A stretch of 64,000 nt of DNA from DAOUKH01 sp034421515 (GCA_034421515.1 DAOUKH010000074.1:12810-76809), one strand, 5' to 3'. Shown: positions 47,804 through 56,462, counted from the stretch's first letter. A program made the numbers and translations. Notes: generated by a model from the sequence alone, not told the origin.

Positions 47804-48619
47804 TTAGGCGCGCGCGTCGAACGCGTGGAGGAACGCGATGATGGCCTCCGAGGTCGCTTCCGGCTGCTCGTAGCCGTAGAAGTGGCCGCAGTTGGTGATG
47901 ATCTTCATGAGCGAGCCGGGGACCGCCTTGTTCAGGTCCTCCGACTGCTCGACGGGGGTGCGCCCGTCGTGCTCGCCGACGATGAACAGCGTGGGACAGG
48001 AGATCTCACCGAGGCGGCCGCCGATCTTGGGGCGGTTCTCGTTGGCGATGAGCATCTCCAGGTAGGACTGCGGATTGTTCCTGAGGTGCTCGTGCCGGAT
48101 GCTCTCAACGGCGTGGGGGTTGTGCTCGACGCTGTGGGGGCTGAAGGCCTTCTTCGTGAACTCGAAGGTCTCGGCGACGATCTCCTCGGGCGTCGCCCCT
48201 CGCTCGATGAGAGCGCGCCGGCGCTCGAAACCGGAGCGGTCGGTGCGTTCGAGGCGGGGGCTGCTGGCGCCGATGCAGACGAGGTGGGTGACGCGCTCGG
48301 GGTACTTCAGGGTGAAGTCGAGGGCGATCCCCCCGCCAAGCGACCACCCGCCGAGGGCGACCTTGTCCAAGCCAAAGGCGTCGAGGATGGCGGCGAGGTC
48401 TTCCCGCCAAAGGTCGTGGGAGAGCTTGGTCTCCGCCGGGCGCTCGGTCTCGCCGAAGCCGCGGTGGTCGTAGATGTAGACGCGGAAGTGCTTGGAGAGG
48501 ATGGGGACCATCTCCTCGTAGCTCTGGGCGCGGGAGCCGCCTCCGTGGAGGAGCACGAGGGGGTAGCCCTCGCCCTGGACGTCGTAGTGAACGTTGAGGT
48601 CGCCTACCTGCTTGAACAT
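47804..48619 (-). CDS. Alpha/beta-hydrolase, probably a ring-cleavage product or ester hydrolase
   Basis: 271-aa alpha/beta hydrolase. Start ATG 48619 (MFKQVGDLNVHYDVQGEGYP), with AAAGGG upstream. Oxyanion region VLLHGGGSRAQSYEEMV, IYDHRGFGETERP, nucleophile elbow LGGWSLGGGIALDF with the Ser near residue 94, acid in FIVGEHDGRTPVEQS and His in NCGHFYGYEQP. The size and shape match meta-cleavage-product hydrolases and lactonases. It is the last gene of the importer/Rieske/extradiol run, separated from the binding-protein gene by two strong hairpins. Confidence 0.8.
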   Translation of the reverse strand: MFKQVGDLNVHYDVQGEGYPLVLLHGGGSRAQSYEEMVPILSKHFRVYIYDHRGFGETERPAETKLSHDLWREDLAAILDAFGLDKVALGGWSLGGGIALDFTLKYPERVTHLVCIGASSPRLERTDRSGFERRRALIERGATPEEIVAETFEFTKKAFSPHSVEHNPHAVESIRHEHLRNNPQSYLEMLIANENRPKIGGRLGEISCPTLFIVGEHDGRTPVEQSEDLNKAVPGSLMKIITNCGHFYGYEQPEATSEAIIAFLHAFDARA

Positions 48620-48634
48620 GGCAGCCCTTTCCAA

Positions 48635-48710
48635 AGAGTAAGGCCCCGGCGCCCCGGGGTCTCCGGCGCGCCAGGGCCGTTACTCTCTACGAGACCGTCA
48701 ACGGTCTCGT
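48635..48710 (-). promoter_or_regulatory. Two strong hairpins between the binding-protein and hydrolase genes
   Basis: Read on the minus strand, ACGAGACCG (48702-48710) pairs with CGGTCTCGT (48689-48697) across a 4-nt loop, a perfect 9-bp stem. A second structure spans 48635-48686: outer stem AGAGTAA/TTACTCT with GC-rich inner pairing (GGCCC/GGGGCC). Such intercistronic hairpins often protect the upstream message or partly terminate, giving more binding protein than downstream product. Confidence 0.55.
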
Positions 48711-48722
48711 TATCGTTTCGAC

Positions 48723-50894
48723 CTAACCCTTGCCTTCGTACTCCGCGTAGATCTCCTCAATCGCCGCCTGCGCGAACTCGTTGAGGAAGATGTCGTACAC
48801 GTCGATGGACGCTGGGTCGAGCTCATCGGTGATGAGGCCGGCCTGCTGCGCCAGCGGGATGTACTCCTCGATGTCCGCCGGGTTGATGAGCCCGTCGAGG
48901 CTCCGCGCCGGCCGGTTCGTGGTGACGGTGTTGATGCCGACCTCACGGTCCGTCGCCGCGATCTCGGGGATGTTCTCGCGCCCGAAGTCGACCGACCACG
49001 CCGGGTAGGTGACGTAGTAGGTCAGCACCTTCACGAGCATCTTCGCGAAGCCCTTCGCCAGATCGGGGTTCGCGTCGACCCAGCTCCGCTTGGCTAGGTA
49101 GACATCGCCCTGATACAGGTCGGCGGGCAGGACGGTGAGGTTGTCCCAGAGCTCGGTGTCGGGCCTGAAGACGGTCTGGTTAGGCCCGAGCCAGGAGCCG
49201 ACGGCGTCAACCGTCTTGGCCTTCAGCGCCTCGACATAGGCGCCGATGCCGCCCAGGCTCACGTACTCGACGCTGTTGGGATCGACACCGTTGGCGAAGA
49301 GCATCAGGTCCGTGGAGAACTTGGTAGCGCTCCCGGGGCCGAGGATGCCGAACTTCTTGCCTTCGAGGTCTGCCCAGGAGTTGATGCCCGCGTCCTTGCG
49401 CCCGAGGGCGAAGAAGACGGGGAAGACCTTCGTGGGCGGATGCAGCTTGCGGATGGAGACGAGGTCTTCACCCTGCGCCACGGCGTTCAGGAGGGAGTCG
49501 GGCACGCCGCCGCCGACGTCGACCGCGCCGCCGACGACCAGCGCCGTTACCGCGCCGCCGCCCGTGGCTCGTTCGATCTCGAGGTTGAAGCCGAACTCGT
49601 TGTCCCAGTTCTTGGCCTTGGCGATGTCGAACCACATGTTGCCCACGCTCGGCGGTGTCGGCAGTCCGAGCTTGATCGTCGGGAGGCCGTCCACCTCTTC
49701 CGAGGAGGCATAGAGGCGGGTGATCGCCTCTTCGGCGTACTTGTTGAGGAAGATGTCGTACACGTCGATGGACGACGGGTCCAACTCATCCGTGATGAGG
49801 CCGGCCTGCTGCGCCAGCGGGATGTACTCTTCGATGTCCGCCGGGTTGATGAGCCCGTCGAGGCTCCGCGCCGGCCGGTTCGTCCGGACGGTGTTGATGC
49901 CGACCTCACGGTCCGTCGCCGCGATCTCCGGGATGTTCGCTCGACCGTAGTCGACCGACAGCTCGGGGTAGGTGACGTAGTAGGTCAACACCTTCGCGAC
50001 CATCATGTTGAACCCGATGACCGCTTCCTCGTTCTCCTCGACCCAGCTGCGCTTGGCCAGGTAGACGTCGCCCTGGTAGAGGTCGGCGGGCAGGACCGTC
50101 AGGTTGTTCCAGAGCTCGGTGTCGGGCCTGAAAACGGTCTGGTTGGGTCCGAGCCAGGAGCCGACGGCGTCCACCGTCTTGGCCTTCAGCGCCTCGACAT
50201 AGGCGCCGATGCCGCCCAGGCTCACGTACTCAACGCTGTTGGGATCGACGCCGTTGGCGAAGAGCATCAGGTCCGTGGAGAACTTGGTGGCGCTCCCGGG
50301 GCCGAGGATGCCGAACTTCTTGCCTTCCAGGTCGGCCCAGGAGTTGATGCCCGCGTCCTTTCGCCCAAGGGCGAAGAAGACCGGGAACACCTTCGTCGGC
50401 GGATGGAGCTTGCGGATGGAGACCAAGTCTTCACCCTGCGCCACCGCGTTCAGGAGCGAATCGGGTACGCCGCCGCCGATGTCGACAGCGCCGCCGACGA
50501 CCAGCGCGGTGACCGCGCCGCCGCCCGTCGCCCGTTCGATCTGCAAGTCGATGCCGAATTCGTGGTCCCAGCCCTTGGCCTTGGCCAGGTCGAACCACAT
50601 GTTGCCCACGCTGGGAGGCGTCGGGAGTCCGAGCCTGACCGTCGTCAGCTCCTTCTCCATCATCGCCTCGGTCGGCTCCGGCGCCTCGGTCGGAACCGGC
50701 GTGTCGGTGGGCGCCGGCGCGTCAGTCGGCGCCGGTGCGTCAGTCGGTGCAGCGGTGGGGGCCGCCGTCGGTTCCGGCGCTCGGGTCGGGACGGCGGTTG
50801 GGTCGTCCCCACCACAAGCAACGGCGACGAGCGCGACGACGACCATCAAGGCAACAACCGTCGCGAACCGCTGCCATACGTTCTTTCTCTTCAT
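48723..50894 (-). CDS. ABC substrate-binding lipoprotein with internally duplicated binding domain
   Basis: 723-aa lipoprotein of the NMT1/SsuA-type binding-protein family. Start ATG 50894 with AAGGAG 6 nt upstream. Residues 1-27 form a lipoprotein signal with Cys after VALVAVA (Cys near 27). A Pro/Thr/Ala-rich linker covers about 32-80. Then two near-identical domains follow: A at about 86-405 and B at about 406-723, each starting RLGLPTPPSVGNMW/KLGLPTPPSVGNMW and sharing ERATGGGAVTALVVGGAVD, DLEGKKFGILGPGSATKF and VGSWLGPNQTVFRPDTELW. Single-domain relatives are about 330-380 aa. About 120 central residues are identical between copies; differences cluster at the domain starts and around residue 280. 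It is encoded with two permeases and an ATPase. Confidence 0.88.
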   Translation of the reverse strand: MKRKNVWQRFATVVALMVVVALVAVACGGDDPTAVPTRAPEPTAAPTAAPTDAPAPTDAPAPTDTPVPTEAPEPTEAMMEKELTTVRLGLPTPPSVGNMWFDLAKAKGWDHEFGIDLQIERATGGGAVTALVVGGAVDIGGGVPDSLLNAVAQGEDLVSIRKLHPPTKVFPVFFALGRKDAGINSWADLEGKKFGILGPGSATKFSTDLMLFANGVDPNSVEYVSLGGIGAYVEALKAKTVDAVGSWLGPNQTVFRPDTELWNNLTVLPADLYQGDVYLAKRSWVEENEEAVIGFNMMVAKVLTYYVTYPELSVDYGRANIPEIAATDREVGINTVRTNRPARSLDGLINPADIEEYIPLAQQAGLITDELDPSSIDVYDIFLNKYAEEAITRLYASSEEVDGLPTIKLGLPTPPSVGNMWFDIAKAKNWDNEFGFNLEIERATGGGAVTALVVGGAVDVGGGVPDSLLNAVAQGEDLVSIRKLHPPTKVFPVFFALGRKDAGINSWADLEGKKFGILGPGSATKFSTDLMLFANGVDPNSVEYVSLGGIGAYVEALKAKTVDAVGSWLGPNQTVFRPDTELWDNLTVLPADLYQGDVYLAKRSWVDANPDLAKGFAKMLVKVLTYYVTYPAWSVDFGRENIPEIAATDREVGINTVTTNRPARSLDGLINPADIEEYIPLAQQAGLITDELDPASIDVYDIFLNEFAQAAIEEIYAEYEGKG

Positions 50895-51007
50895 TCGAAC
50901 TCCTTTCAACTCTCCTTACCTCGCTTCACTTCCGTAACGCCTCCGTCACAAGAAAAGCCCCGCGAGTCTCCGCGCCGCGAAGAACCTCACGAGGGCGTCA
51001 CATGCCG

Positions 51008-51862
51008 CTAGTTAGAAGGCGCCTGCAGATTGAACCACCGAAGCACAAGAAAATCAATCACCACCGCCAGGGAGTAGTAGGCCAACCCCACGACGGTGAT
51101 GCCTAAGATCGCGGCGTAGACCAGCGGGCTATCGTTCTCCGCGTAGGCCACGACGATCACCGACCCCAGGCCGATACGGCCGGCGACAAGCTCCGCGACG
51201 ACGACGGACACCGTCGCGAAGACGACGCCGATGCGGATGCCGGTGAGCACATAGGGGAGCGCCGTAATCAGGCGAAGCTTGTAGAAGATCTTCAACGGAT
51301 GCGCTCCGAGACCCCGAAACAGCCGCAAGCTATCCGGGTCTGCGCGCTGCACCCCCACGATGGTGTTCTCCAGCAGGGGGAAGAACGAGGACATCGCGGC
51401 GAGCGCCACTTTGGGCATGACGCCGGTGCCGAGAAGGAGCAGCAGTATGGGCGCGAGGCCGACCTTCGGAACGGACTGGTAGACGACGAGGAACGGATGG
51501 AGCACACCCTCCGACGTCCGCGATTGGCCGAGGAGGGACCCCAAGGAGATCCCGAAGAACGCACCGACCCCAAAGCCATAGGCGATCGCGATGATGGTGT
51601 CGACGGTCGCGCCCCGGATGAGGATCCACCCTCGCTCCAGCCCCTCCCAGGTCTCGAGGGGACTGGGGAGGAGCGTTGGGTTGTACCTGCGGGAGAGCAG
51701 CTCCCACACCCCGATAAACAAGATCAAGACGGCGACCCGCGCCAAATTGTGAAGGATCCGCTCCCGGCGCGCCTTGGCGGTGAGCTTGGCGGCCTCGACG
51801 GCGGCAAGCTCCTCGGCGGTAACCTCGGCAACTGCGGCGTCGTCGTACGTCTCGGTAGCCAT
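51008..51862 (-). CDS. ABC transporter permease (second of two)
   Basis: 284-aa inner-membrane permease of the SsuC/TauC type. A charged N-terminus (about 35 residues) is followed by six hydrophobic helices: VAVLILFIGVWELLSRRYNP, TIIAIAYGFGVGAFFGISLG, LVVYQSVPKVGLAPILLLLL and others. The coupling (EAA-like) loop is near residue 190 (LFRGLGAHPLKIFYKLRLIT with ALPYVLTGIRIG). It lies 17 nt after the other permease and before the binding-protein gene. The two permeases share only moderate similarity, so the importer is probably a heterodimer. Confidence 0.9.
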   Translation of the reverse strand: MATETYDDAAVAEVTAEELAAVEAAKLTAKARRERILHNLARVAVLILFIGVWELLSRRYNPTLLPSPLETWEGLERGWILIRGATVDTIIAIAYGFGVGAFFGISLGSLLGQSRTSEGVLHPFLVVYQSVPKVGLAPILLLLLGTGVMPKVALAAMSSFFPLLENTIVGVQRADPDSLRLFRGLGAHPLKIFYKLRLITALPYVLTGIRIGVVFATVSVVVAELVAGRIGLGSVIVVAYAENDSPLVYAAILGITVVGLAYYSLAVVIDFLVLRWFNLQAPSN

Positions 51863-51879
51863 GCTCTATCCGGCGCCCG

Positions 51880-52731
51880 CTACTCTTCCGCCTGCAAGTT
51901 GTACTTCTCCAGCACCTTCCGCTCCACGTACAGCGCGGAGACGTAGACGGTGAAGGCCAGCAGGGTCAGCACGACCATCGTGGCGTACATGAGCTTGCCA
52001 TTCAGTAGTCCGAGGTTGATGGCTAGGAGCGCCCCAAGCCCCTCGTTACCCGCGAAGTACTCGGCGACGATGGTGCCGAGCGTGGCGAGGACGGCCGCGA
52101 TGCGAATCCCGGCAAAGACGAGGGGGAGGGAGCTGTAGAGCCGGAGCTTGAGGAAGATCTTCCACCGGCTCGCCCCCAGCGACTGGAAGAGGCGCAGGCT
52201 GTCGGGATCGACCCGCAGCAGGCCGGTGATGGTGTTTTCCAAGAGCGGGAAGAAGGCGATGAGCGACGAGACGGCGATCTTGGGCAGGAGGCCGGGACCC
52301 AAGAGGATGATCAGTATGGGTACCAGCACCACCTTGGGGACGGCCTGCGATATCACGAGATAGGGGCGGGCGATGACTTCGGCCCATCGCGACTGGGCGA
52401 CGAGCGAACCGATGCCGATGCCCAAGACGAGGGCCGTTCCAAAGCCGAGCCCCATGACGGTCACGGTAGCCGGCACGTGCTCCAAGATCAGCTCCCACCC
52501 CTTGGTGAAGCCTTGCCACGCTTCGACCGGGGTTGGGACGATGACGGCCGAATAGAACGAGGCGAGGAGGAACCATCCCCCGATGATCAGGCAGACCATG
52601 AACAGGCGGCCGATGAAGTTGATCGCGAATTGGCGCCGGCCGTCCACGCGCTCGGCCTGCACTTCCACATCGTAGAAGTGCCGGAAGAGCTCGTCGTCCG
52701 ATCCGCGCAGGCGCTGGGGCTGGGAGCTCAC
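51880..52731 (-). CDS. ABC transporter permease (first of two)
   Basis: 283-aa SsuC/TauC-type permease. GTG start at 52731 overlaps the ATPase stop (GTGA). Features: LFMVCLIIGGWFLLASFYSA, VTVMGLGFGTALVLGIGIGS, YLVISQAVPKVVLVPILIIL, then the ATPase-contact loop LFQSLGASRWKIFLKLRLYS with SLPLVFAGIRIA. It is paralogous to the following permease, as in heterodimeric importers. Confidence 0.9.
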   Translation of the reverse strand: MSSQPQRLRGSDDELFRHFYDVEVQAERVDGRRQFAINFIGRLFMVCLIIGGWFLLASFYSAVIVPTPVEAWQGFTKGWELILEHVPATVTVMGLGFGTALVLGIGIGSLVAQSRWAEVIARPYLVISQAVPKVVLVPILIILLGPGLLPKIAVSSLIAFFPLLENTITGLLRVDPDSLRLFQSLGASRWKIFLKLRLYSSLPLVFAGIRIAAVLATLGTIVAEYFAGNEGLGALLAINLGLLNGKLMYATMVVLTLLAFTVYVSALYVERKVLEKYNLQAEE

Positions 52732-53558
52732 GCCTCCTCGTCCTCCCCTTGCTCCACGAGGAGCTCACGGAGGTGGCGCGTGATCTCGACGAACATGTCT
52801 GAATAGAGCACGTCGGGCGTCCGGGGATGAGGGATCGGCACTTCGACGATCTCTTGGATCGTCCCCGGCCGCGCGCTCATCACGACGACGCGGTTGGAGA
52901 GGAAGGCGGCCTCTTGCAGATCGTGCGTCACGAAGAGCACCGTCTTGGGCGTCGCTTCCCAAATGCGCATGAGCTCGACGTTCATCGACTCGCGGGTCTG
53001 CGCGTCGAGCGCGCCGAAGGGCTCGTCCATCAGGAGGACCGAGGGGTCATGGACCAGGGCACGGGCGATCGCGGCGCGCTGCTGCATGCCGCCGGAGAGC
53101 TGGTTGGGGTACTGGGACTCGAAGCCTTCGAGCTCGACGAGGCGCAGGAGCTCGCGGGCGCGTTCTTCATAGTCGCGGCGCGGCAGGCCGAACATTTCAA
53201 TCGGCAGGAGCACGTTGTCCAGCGTGCTGCGCCAGCGCAGGAGGGCGCTGGTCTGGAAGACGAGCCCGATGTCCTGGCTCCCGGGTTTCGTCACTTCCTC
53301 GTCGTTGATCCAAATCTGGCCGTGACTGACCGGAAGCAGTCCCGCGATGCAGTGCAAGAGGGTAGACTTGCCGCAGCCGCTCTTGCCCACGATGCTGACG
53401 AACTCGCGCTCCTTGACCTCGAGGTCTATCGACTTCAGGGCGTAGACGGAGCGGTCGCCGGCCAAGTAGAACTTGTGCACGTCGGCGCACTTGATGACGT
53501 CCGCTCCGAGGGCGCCGTCGGCCGCGGAAGCGTTGTCCTGTGGAGTTGATGTGGTCAT
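52728..53558 (-). CDS. ABC transporter ATP-binding protein
   Basis: 276-aa ATPase of the SsuB/TauB/NrtD type powering the importer. Walker A VGKSGCGKSTLLHCIAGLL near residue 58, Q-loop LVFQTSALLRWRSTLDNVLL, signature LSGGMQQRAAIARAL near residue 155, Walker B VLLMDEPFGALDAQTR and switch His in VLFVTHDLQEAAFL. It lies 6 nt after the Rieske gene and overlaps the first permease. Transported solute unknown; the neighbours suggest an aromatic or organic acid. Confidence 0.93.
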   Translation of the reverse strand: MTTSTPQDNASAADGALGADVIKCADVHKFYLAGDRSVYALKSIDLEVKEREFVSIVGKSGCGKSTLLHCIAGLLPVSHGQIWINDEEVTKPGSQDIGLVFQTSALLRWRSTLDNVLLPIEMFGLPRRDYEERARELLRLVELEGFESQYPNQLSGGMQQRAAIARALVHDPSVLLMDEPFGALDAQTRESMNVELMRIWEATPKTVLFVTHDLQEAAFLSNRVVVMSARPGTIQEIVEVPIPHPRTPDVLYSDMFVEITRHLRELLVEQGEDEEA

Positions 53559-53564
53559 AGCAGC

Positions 53565-54830
53565 CTACGAGGACTCGGCGACGCGGCGCGCGGTCCACTC
53601 GGCTACCTTCGTCGGGTCGGGCGGCTGCTTTATGCAGCCGTAGGCGCCGCCGAGGCGCTGGTGGTCCCTGGCCTTTTTCGCGAGGTGCCGGCGGTAGTAG
53701 ATCACGGCGAGATCCAAGATGCCGAGCTTCTGGGGGATGAAGGGGTTGATCGCGTCCTTGTGGAAGATCGGGAAGTCCTCGTTCTCGTTGATGGAGATGA
53801 CGCCGTAGCCCCTGCGGTAGCCGTAGTACCAGATGTCCTGCCAGAGCTGGCGGGCGGCATTGTCGGGCTTGGGCGCGATGGTGAAGGTCCACATCCGCGT
53901 CTCCCACTCGCTGACGGGGACGCCCCACCGCATGTGGTTCGCGCCGCCGAGGGGCACGCGCACGATCGAGGGGAGCTGGACGTTGTGGTGGCTCCCGAAG
54001 CGGCCGCCCACGGGCGGGGCCTTGCCCAGCTTCCGCCACCAGTTGTGCTGCGGCCACTTGCCGATCTTGGGGTATTCCTTCTGGCCGTACTCGATGTTCT
54101 GCTGCGTGGTGGTGATGAAGTTGTCGCCCTTGTCGACGATGCGCACGCCGTTGGTGACGACCGGCTTCGGACGGAAGAAGGGCTGGCGGAAGTTGATGAG
54201 GTTCCAGAACTTGGTGGACCGGTGCAGGTAGAACTCGTGGTAGTCGATGCCCTGCCAGATCGGCTCCGTCCAGTTGGTGTCCCAGATCTTCACCCGGCTG
54301 TACCTGGTGACGTTCAGCGAGTCGTCGTTGAACTCCCAGGGCAGGTCTTCGTCCAAGGGGACCGGGGTGGTCTCGCCCATCCAGACGAAGACGACGCCGT
54401 GGCGCTCCTCGGTGGGGTACTTGCGGGCACGCATCTTCGAGGCCAGGGGTGACTCGACGCTCTCGATGAGCCCGGCGACGCACTGGCCGTTCTCGTCGAA
54501 GACGTAGCCGTGATAGGGGCAGGTGATGGTGCCCTTGAAGTCGCAGACGCCGAGGGAGAAGCGCGCGCCCCGGTGGGGGCACCAGTCGGAGAGGGCGACC
54601 ACTTTGCCGTCCTTGCCGCGGAAGAAGACGATGTCCTCTTCGAGCATCTTGACCTTGACGGGCTTCTTGTGCCCGACCTTCTTGGCCCAGACGCCGGGGT
54701 ACCAATACTCGCGGAAGCCGACCTTGGGGATGTAGTCGAAGGGGCCTATCTGGGACGACCCGTAGGCCTCGTCCCGGGTCTTTCGTACGTCCGGGCTTAC
54801 CGTTTCTCTTTCCGGCGCTACGCCAACCAT
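53565..54830 (-). CDS. Rieske non-heme iron oxygenase, large subunit, with shifted bridging Asp
   Basis: 421-aa oxygenase that hydroxylates, dihydroxylates or demethylates aromatic compounds with electrons from a separate reductase. The Rieske cluster is LSDWCPHRGARFSLG (CxH) and ITCPYHGYVFDENG (CxxH) at about residues 82-120. The C-terminal mononuclear iron site is WTEPIWQGIDYHEFYLHRST: D-x-H-x4-H instead of the usual D-x2-H-x4-H. The acidic ligand is probably in SINENEDFPIFHKD. No ferredoxin or reductase gene is adjacent. It lies between the extradiol dioxygenase and the ABC ATPase, fitting an uptake and ring-opening pathway. Confidence 0.88.
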   Translation of the reverse strand: MVGVAPERETVSPDVRKTRDEAYGSSQIGPFDYIPKVGFREYWYPGVWAKKVGHKKPVKVKMLEEDIVFFRGKDGKVVALSDWCPHRGARFSLGVCDFKGTITCPYHGYVFDENGQCVAGLIESVESPLASKMRARKYPTEERHGVVFVWMGETTPVPLDEDLPWEFNDDSLNVTRYSRVKIWDTNWTEPIWQGIDYHEFYLHRSTKFWNLINFRQPFFRPKPVVTNGVRIVDKGDNFITTTQQNIEYGQKEYPKIGKWPQHNWWRKLGKAPPVGGRFGSHHNVQLPSIVRVPLGGANHMRWGVPVSEWETRMWTFTIAPKPDNAARQLWQDIWYYGYRRGYGVISINENEDFPIFHKDAINPFIPQKLGILDLAVIYYRRHLAKKARDHQRLGGAYGCIKQPPDPTKVAEWTARRVAESS

Positions 54831-54884
54831 CGCTGCCCTCCCGCCCGGCGCGTCCGAACCGCCGGGCTCCTCATGCCGCTCACT

Positions 54885-55970
54885 TCAGCGGGACCCGTCC
54901 GCCGTCGCCGTCATGAAGCATTTCGATGAATTGAATATATACGTTGTGATGAAGTCGTGGATCTTCGGCTCGTAGCCGAGCTCGTGCAGGGCGCCCCCCA
55001 CGCAGATCCAGTTGAGGAACTCGTGCTGCCCGGCATCCTCGATGGCGTCCATGGAGAGCTCGGCCCACTTGTGCACCTGGCCGTCGCGCAGCTCTTCGTA
55101 GCGCGCGGTGTCGGCCTCCACGTCGGGGTAGAGGATGTGGTGCTTGGGTACGAGGAATGCGTGCGACCAGCTCGACGAGCCCATGAGCACGGCGCGGTAC
55201 TTGCTGTCCTTGAAGGCGCGGGCCGTCGCGGCCCCGACGTCGAAGCAGAGTTTGGCCGAGGGGGCGGGCGGGTCGGGCTCGGCGTCTTCGTCGGCCTGCA
55301 GCGGGCTTCCCCCCTTGTTCTTCACGAAGGCGCTGCCGTAGCAGTTGACGTGGAAGGGGATCACCGGGTAGTCGAAGCCCTTGCGGTCGTAGTCGAGGAA
55401 GAGCAGGGTGTTCAGGAAGGCGTGGGGCAGGCCCTGGAAGTGCAGGGTCTTGTAGGCATAGGGCATAGGGTAGCCCATCTCGAGCAGCCGGGTGGCGAGG
55501 AACTTGGCGGCCTCGGGGTGGCCGGCGTGGGTGAAGACGTGGTCCATGTCCTCGCCCCAGACGTTGAAGACCTCGTCGCCGTCGCCCTTGTAGCGGCGCT
55601 TGTGATAGGGCTGGGTCTTGTACTCGTCGCAGATGTAGACGCTGAAGGGCGGGACGAGGTCTTCGTGGAAGTTCTCGTACTGGTCGTCGCCCCAGATGAG
55701 GACGAAGTCGGGCTGGAAAGCGTCGATCTCGTCGCGGACCTTGCGGAAGCCGTCGACGAGGCGCTCCCGGTGGGCGGCGGCGGAGACCATGGCGTTGGCG
55801 CCGTCCGGGCCGTACTCCTCGCGCATCTGGGCGGGCCAGTTGTTCTGGTCCTTCCACTCGGGGGGTACGAGGTCGCTCTTCCAGTGACGCTCCATCTGGG
55901 CGGGCATGAAGTCGTCGGTGTAGAGCAAGAGCGGGTAGTGGGTGGTGCCCGCCAGCATGATTTCGCCCAT
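54885..55970 (-). CDS. LigB-type (class III) extradiol dioxygenase
   Basis: 361-aa protein of the LigB/protocatechuate 4,5-dioxygenase catalytic-subunit fold, which opens catechol-like rings beside the hydroxyls with Fe(II). It begins MGEIMLAGTTHYPLLLYTDD with the first His ligand (TTHYP), has PDFVLIWGDDQYENFHED near residue 88, VIPFHVNCYGSAF with a conserved His, and SSSWSHAFLVPKHHILYPDV. The acidic ligand is probably in the late HEFLNW segment. Related enzymes act on protocatechuate, homoprotocatechuate, gallate or 2-aminophenol. It follows the RidA gene and precedes the Rieske oxygenase, so substrate assignment should consider both. Confidence 0.82.
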   Translation of the reverse strand: MGEIMLAGTTHYPLLLYTDDFMPAQMERHWKSDLVPPEWKDQNNWPAQMREEYGPDGANAMVSAAAHRERLVDGFRKVRDEIDAFQPDFVLIWGDDQYENFHEDLVPPFSVYICDEYKTQPYHKRRYKGDGDEVFNVWGEDMDHVFTHAGHPEAAKFLATRLLEMGYPMPYAYKTLHFQGLPHAFLNTLLFLDYDRKGFDYPVIPFHVNCYGSAFVKNKGGSPLQADEDAEPDPPAPSAKLCFDVGAATARAFKDSKYRAVLMGSSSWSHAFLVPKHHILYPDVEADTARYEELRDGQVHKWAELSMDAIEDAGQHEFLNWICVGGALHELGYEPKIHDFITTYIFNSSKCFMTATADGSR

Positions 55971-56051
55971 AGGCCTCTTATCTCCTGCGGTGTAGCCTAG
56001 TCGAGCGGCCGCGCCCGGTCAACCAGAAGTGACGGGCGGCGAAACTCGGCG

Positions 56052-56462
56052 TCACACCCCGGCGATGGCGCTGATTTCGACCAGCAGCTCGGGCTGGACG
56101 AGGCGGTCGACCACGAGGAGGGTGTTGGGGGGGTAGTCGCCGTCCGGGTAGATCTCGGCGAAGACCTCGGTGCGGGCCTGCATGAAGGCGGGGATGAAGT
56201 CCGACGAGGTGAGGTAGGTGGTGAACTCGACGACGTTCCCGAATCCTGCGCCCTGGCTTTCGAGGATGGCGCCGATGTTGGCGAAGGTCTGCTTGGTCTG
56301 GGCCGCGGCGTCGCCGGGGCCGACCAGGACGCCGTCGAGGCCGAAGCCGACCTGGCCGGCGACGAAGAGGAGCTCGTCGGCCTTCAGGCGCGCGACGTGG
56401 GAGTAGCGGCCGAGGTTCGGGGGGGCTGCATCGGGGTTGAGGATCTTGCGGTCGAACGCCAC
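56052..56462 (-). CDS. RidA/YjgF family protein (enamine/imine deaminase-like)
   Basis: 136-aa RidA family protein with GTG start at 56462 behind GGAAGG. Features: LGRYSHVARLKADELLFVAG followed by QVGFGLDGVLVG, AAAQTKQTFANIGAILESQG, and the end YPPNTLLVVDRLVQPELLVE with IEISAIA-like residues. The usual active-site Arg seems to be replaced by the PDGDYPPNTLL pattern (Arg lies in VVDRLV). In operons with extradiol dioxygenases RidA members can deaminate aminomuconates, which is one option here; it may otherwise be a general enamine scavenger. Confidence 0.78.
   Translation of the reverse strand: MAFDRKILNPDAAPPNLGRYSHVARLKADELLFVAGQVGFGLDGVLVGPGDAAAQTKQTFANIGAILESQGAGFGNVVEFTTYLTSSDFIPAFMQARTEVFAEIYPDGDYPPNTLLVVDRLVQPELLVEISAIAGV

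Noticed and set aside
48723..50894. Duplicated binding protein as a simple assembly artefact
   Set aside because: The two copies differ at many scattered positions in a patterned way and keep one frame, which argues for a real duplication, though long reads are still the decisive test.
50895..51007. Terminator between the permease and the binding-protein gene
   Set aside because: A short TTTT follows a GC-rich stretch on the minus strand, but no stable stem directly precedes it.
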